This document shows positions 61,594-64,000 of a DNA stretch of 64,000 nucleotides, piece after piece. The first letter of the stretch is position 1. Every line of letters starts with the position of its first letter. The DNA lies in contig NC_091870.1 of NCBI RefSeq assembly GCF_019399895.1, forward strand, positions 2,562,001 to 2,626,000. Reading direction: 5' to 3'. Source of the stretch: Cardiocondyla obscurior (taxonomy: Eukaryota; Arthropoda; Insecta; Hymenoptera; Formicidae). The notes under the pieces are model-generated. The model had not been told where the DNA came from and did no database searches. It was given only the letters and a program-made list of their open reading frames with translations. Position numbers and translations under genes: made by a program.

Positions 61594-61608
61594 CGGGCAT
61601 GATGCCCG
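61594..61608. repeat. 15-base perfect palindrome
   Basis: CGGGCAT, a central G, then ATGCCCG. It could be a homodimer binding site or chance; about 30-80 bases to the right is a second, looser inverted pair (GTCAGTTGAC and CCAGCTGAC). Confidence 0.6.
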
Positions 61609-64000
61609 ACTCTTCCGATCAGGTAGCAGTTGGAGGTAGGTCAGTTGACACGAGGGCATCGTCCGATTAAGCCAGCTGACCGCGACGCGATCTACGAGAA
61701 CCGCGGGACCTACGGCAATCTCGGCGGCGCGCGATATACGCGATTCGCGCAAGATACGTAATATATAATATATAATAAAGACATAATTAATAAAAAAATT
61801 ATTAAAAAATAATAAAATAGATATTGACAGTAATAAATCTGAATACTCTCGCGGCACGAAGTGAGCCAAGCGAGAGAACAAATTAAAATTCCGGAAAAGC
61901 GGTAAAAATAAATTCGATTTGATCTAACACAGATTTTTTTTTTCTTACTTTTTTTTTTTTCTTTTTGGAGATAAGAGGATAATACAACTTTTCTATGTTT
62001 GATTTTGAATATTTTCGTAAGAAGAACTTTGTAATCCGTTCTAATTAAGACTTCGTTAAAATTCACTTGGAATTAAATGGAGAGCAATATTTTACTTTTC
62101 ATTTCCGTCATTGAAGCAGCCGTTGGCTCGCGAAATTTCATAGATTTTAAATCGCTCACGTCATGGAAATTAAACTTTAACTTAATTAAACAGATTTGCA
62201 AATAAAAGGGAGGGAAAACGATGTGGGAAACGCGGAACATTTTGCATGTTATAACGTAAATGAATTGGGGGGAAAATTGGGTTGTTATCTGCGATAGTTT
62301 TGACGGAGCAATCGCGCCGTTGTTATATTGTGGTGCTGATGTTCAAAATGCTCGATGGTGAAATTAACCACGCTGACCATGTTAAACAAAACTGGCCGTA
62401 TACAAAGCAACCTCGCGCAACAAACGAAACATCATTTAACGGACAAAGACGAAATTATTGTGGGCTCGTATTTCGGGCATTAAAATTACGCTAAAATTGC
62501 GCGCTCGCGCGGGCCGGGGCACGTCGATGTTTTGATCACCAAGTGGTGCGTTTGATAAACCTGGATAAACGCCTGCGTCTATTTAGCGACGAGCGACTAA
62601 AGAACACGAGCGCGCGGCGCAAATGTGGCGTGGCGATACCGCCGCTCGGAATAATTTGCAGAGAATACGTCCGCCGTCGGGCGGCGAATAAACAACCGGG
62701 GATGACTGCAAAATATCACGGGCGACGGCTGCTGGAAACTCGATGACTCGTCTCGGCTTTCGTTCTTTCACGTACACGCGAATAAATCAGGCGCAGTAAA
62801 CAGCCAAGATTCAATTAAAAGATAAAACGTATGAGCTGCCGTTAGGTACATAACGCGCCTCGCTCGCGTTTCAATCGATACAGATACACAAAGTTGCAGC
62901 ATCACGCGGCGTTAAAACTCTTATCGCGTGCGCGAAATTGTCGGCGTAGCCCGGCGCCGAGAAAAAGTCAAAAGGTAATTATTGGACGTTGCGCACGCGA
63001 TTGCCGATCAGGCGCCGATACGACAGATCGCATTTTCTGATAAATATAATTTACCCGCCGGTTATCGGGGTCCCACCTTAAACAGAAAGATAACGCGGAC
63101 AAATATCTTTTACGGCCGGCGAATTACAGTGATAAGTCCATATACGGCGGCGGCAGAGCTTCGTTTAAATTCAAGTGTTTTTTCGCACTTTATCTTCACT
63201 TTCCTCTGTCCTTCCTTGAGCGTTATCGAAAGAAAACACTCCTCGAGGCGTCCCAGCTCGCGCGCGCTTACAATGGCAAAGAGAAAAATGATAAAGTTTT
63301 ACGAACTGACCCGATAGTAATTACGCTCTTTCAAAATTATTTTCCGCCCGGCGAATCGCGGCAGCTTCCTCGGAGATAATCTATCCTTCAACGCTGGCTT
63401 TATGCATTTTCATGAAAACCGTCACATCGTGTGCGCTGCAACGTATCTCTTTGTAACATCACAATGTCTATTTTAACGTCTGTTTGTCTTAATGATATAT
63501 TGTTTCTTTTATATATATTGCACGCTTTTGTTACCCCGCCGTTTTCCCGAGGAAATTACCACCCCTCCCCGCTTTAACGGATAATCTTTCTAATATTCTG
63601 ATTGATTCAATTTATCTAATTACATAGCGAATGGGCAAACATTGCGATAAAAATATTGTTAATTTAGCACGTAATCTACTTTGCCGTAATTACGAACGTC
63701 AATAATAAACAATTTAACATATCCGTTGTATACGCATATAGAATACGCCAATAACTGAACAATATTTATAACGGTAAATAATTAATAAATATGTAAAAAA
63801 AAAAAATAATATCAAATACAAAAAAATGAACAAAAATTAAAGAGTCATAAAACCTCCGGTGTGATAAACGAAATATCTCGTAATTGCGATACGCGAAGTA
63901 ATGACGTGAGTAGTACCCACCGAAATATTTCCAGCGAAAAAAAAAAAAAAAGAATTATGTTGTAATTATTTCATTTCGGGCCGGATATGATGTAACGTAC

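Larger units (their letters stand above)
52159..64000. other. Non-coding right flank
   Basis: No supportable gene. The longest open frame (plus strand 58558-59130) has no recognisable domain and crosses a C-rich run. Simple sequence is common: A-rich runs at 52775-52792, 55083-55102 and 55650-55679, T/C tracts at 59298-59331, 60671-60698 and 61341-61405. Intergenic or intronic; nothing decides which. Confidence 0.5.

Noticed and set aside
1..64000. CRISPR arrays, bacterial operons, rRNA genes, transposases or viral genes
   Set aside because: None seen; the repeats present are microsatellites, homopolymers and two-copy duplications typical of an insect nuclear genome.

Overview
The window looks like nuclear DNA of an insect, most likely a hymenopteran and probably an ant. 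The reasons are the CpG-rich base composition broken by AT-rich stretches, very many A/T homopolymer and short microsatellite tracts, very low gene density, spliceosomal GT...AG sites, and the two protein families that can be recognised. No bacterial, viral or transposase coding sequence was found. The species call is inference.

Coding content is confined to two places. (1) At 4753-4943 on the minus strand is one exon of a dpr-family (defective proboscis extension response) cell-surface immunoglobulin protein. It carries the start of the first Ig domain, including the B-strand cysteine, and ends at a clean GTGAGT donor. The rest of Ig domain 1 was not found at lower coordinates, so the next exon probably lies off the left edge. 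No signal-peptide exon was identified to the right, so the upstream intron may be very long. (2) At 14994-24679 on the plus strand are five tandem, head-to-tail, full-length, uninterrupted genes of 398-400 codons. They encode EcKinase-like / CHK-kinase-like proteins (the ecdysteroid 22-kinase-related EcKL family, APH-like fold). All five keep the HGD....N catalytic loop and, 24 residues later, the second metal-binding aspartate. Two sequence subgroups are visible: genes 2 and 3, and genes 1, 4 and 5. The array sits in an AT-rich island, and several members have recognisable TATA and TCAGT initiator elements 55-170 bases before the ATG. EcKL enzymes are thought to phosphorylate ecdysteroids or detoxification products, so the array is best read as a lineage-expanded hormone-inactivation or xenobiotic gene cluster.

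A third, unexpected element is a family of short spliced exon-like modules on the plus strand. The module (here called A-B-C) occurs as a tandem pair at 50874-51337 and 51653-52158, with a partial relative (A+B fused in one exon) at 31152-31260. The copies keep splice acceptors and donors and intron similarity, but no consistent reading frame. I interpret this as a repeated non-coding transcript or a dispersed exon-bearing repeat. A 134-bp tandem duplication (50415-50678) lies just upstream of the tandem pair.

The remaining sequence (1-4.7 kb, 4.9-14.9 kb, 25-30.7 kb, 31.3-50 kb, 52.2-64 kb) shows only short chance ORFs, microsatellites, homopolymers and a few small direct repeats. It is probably intronic or intergenic.
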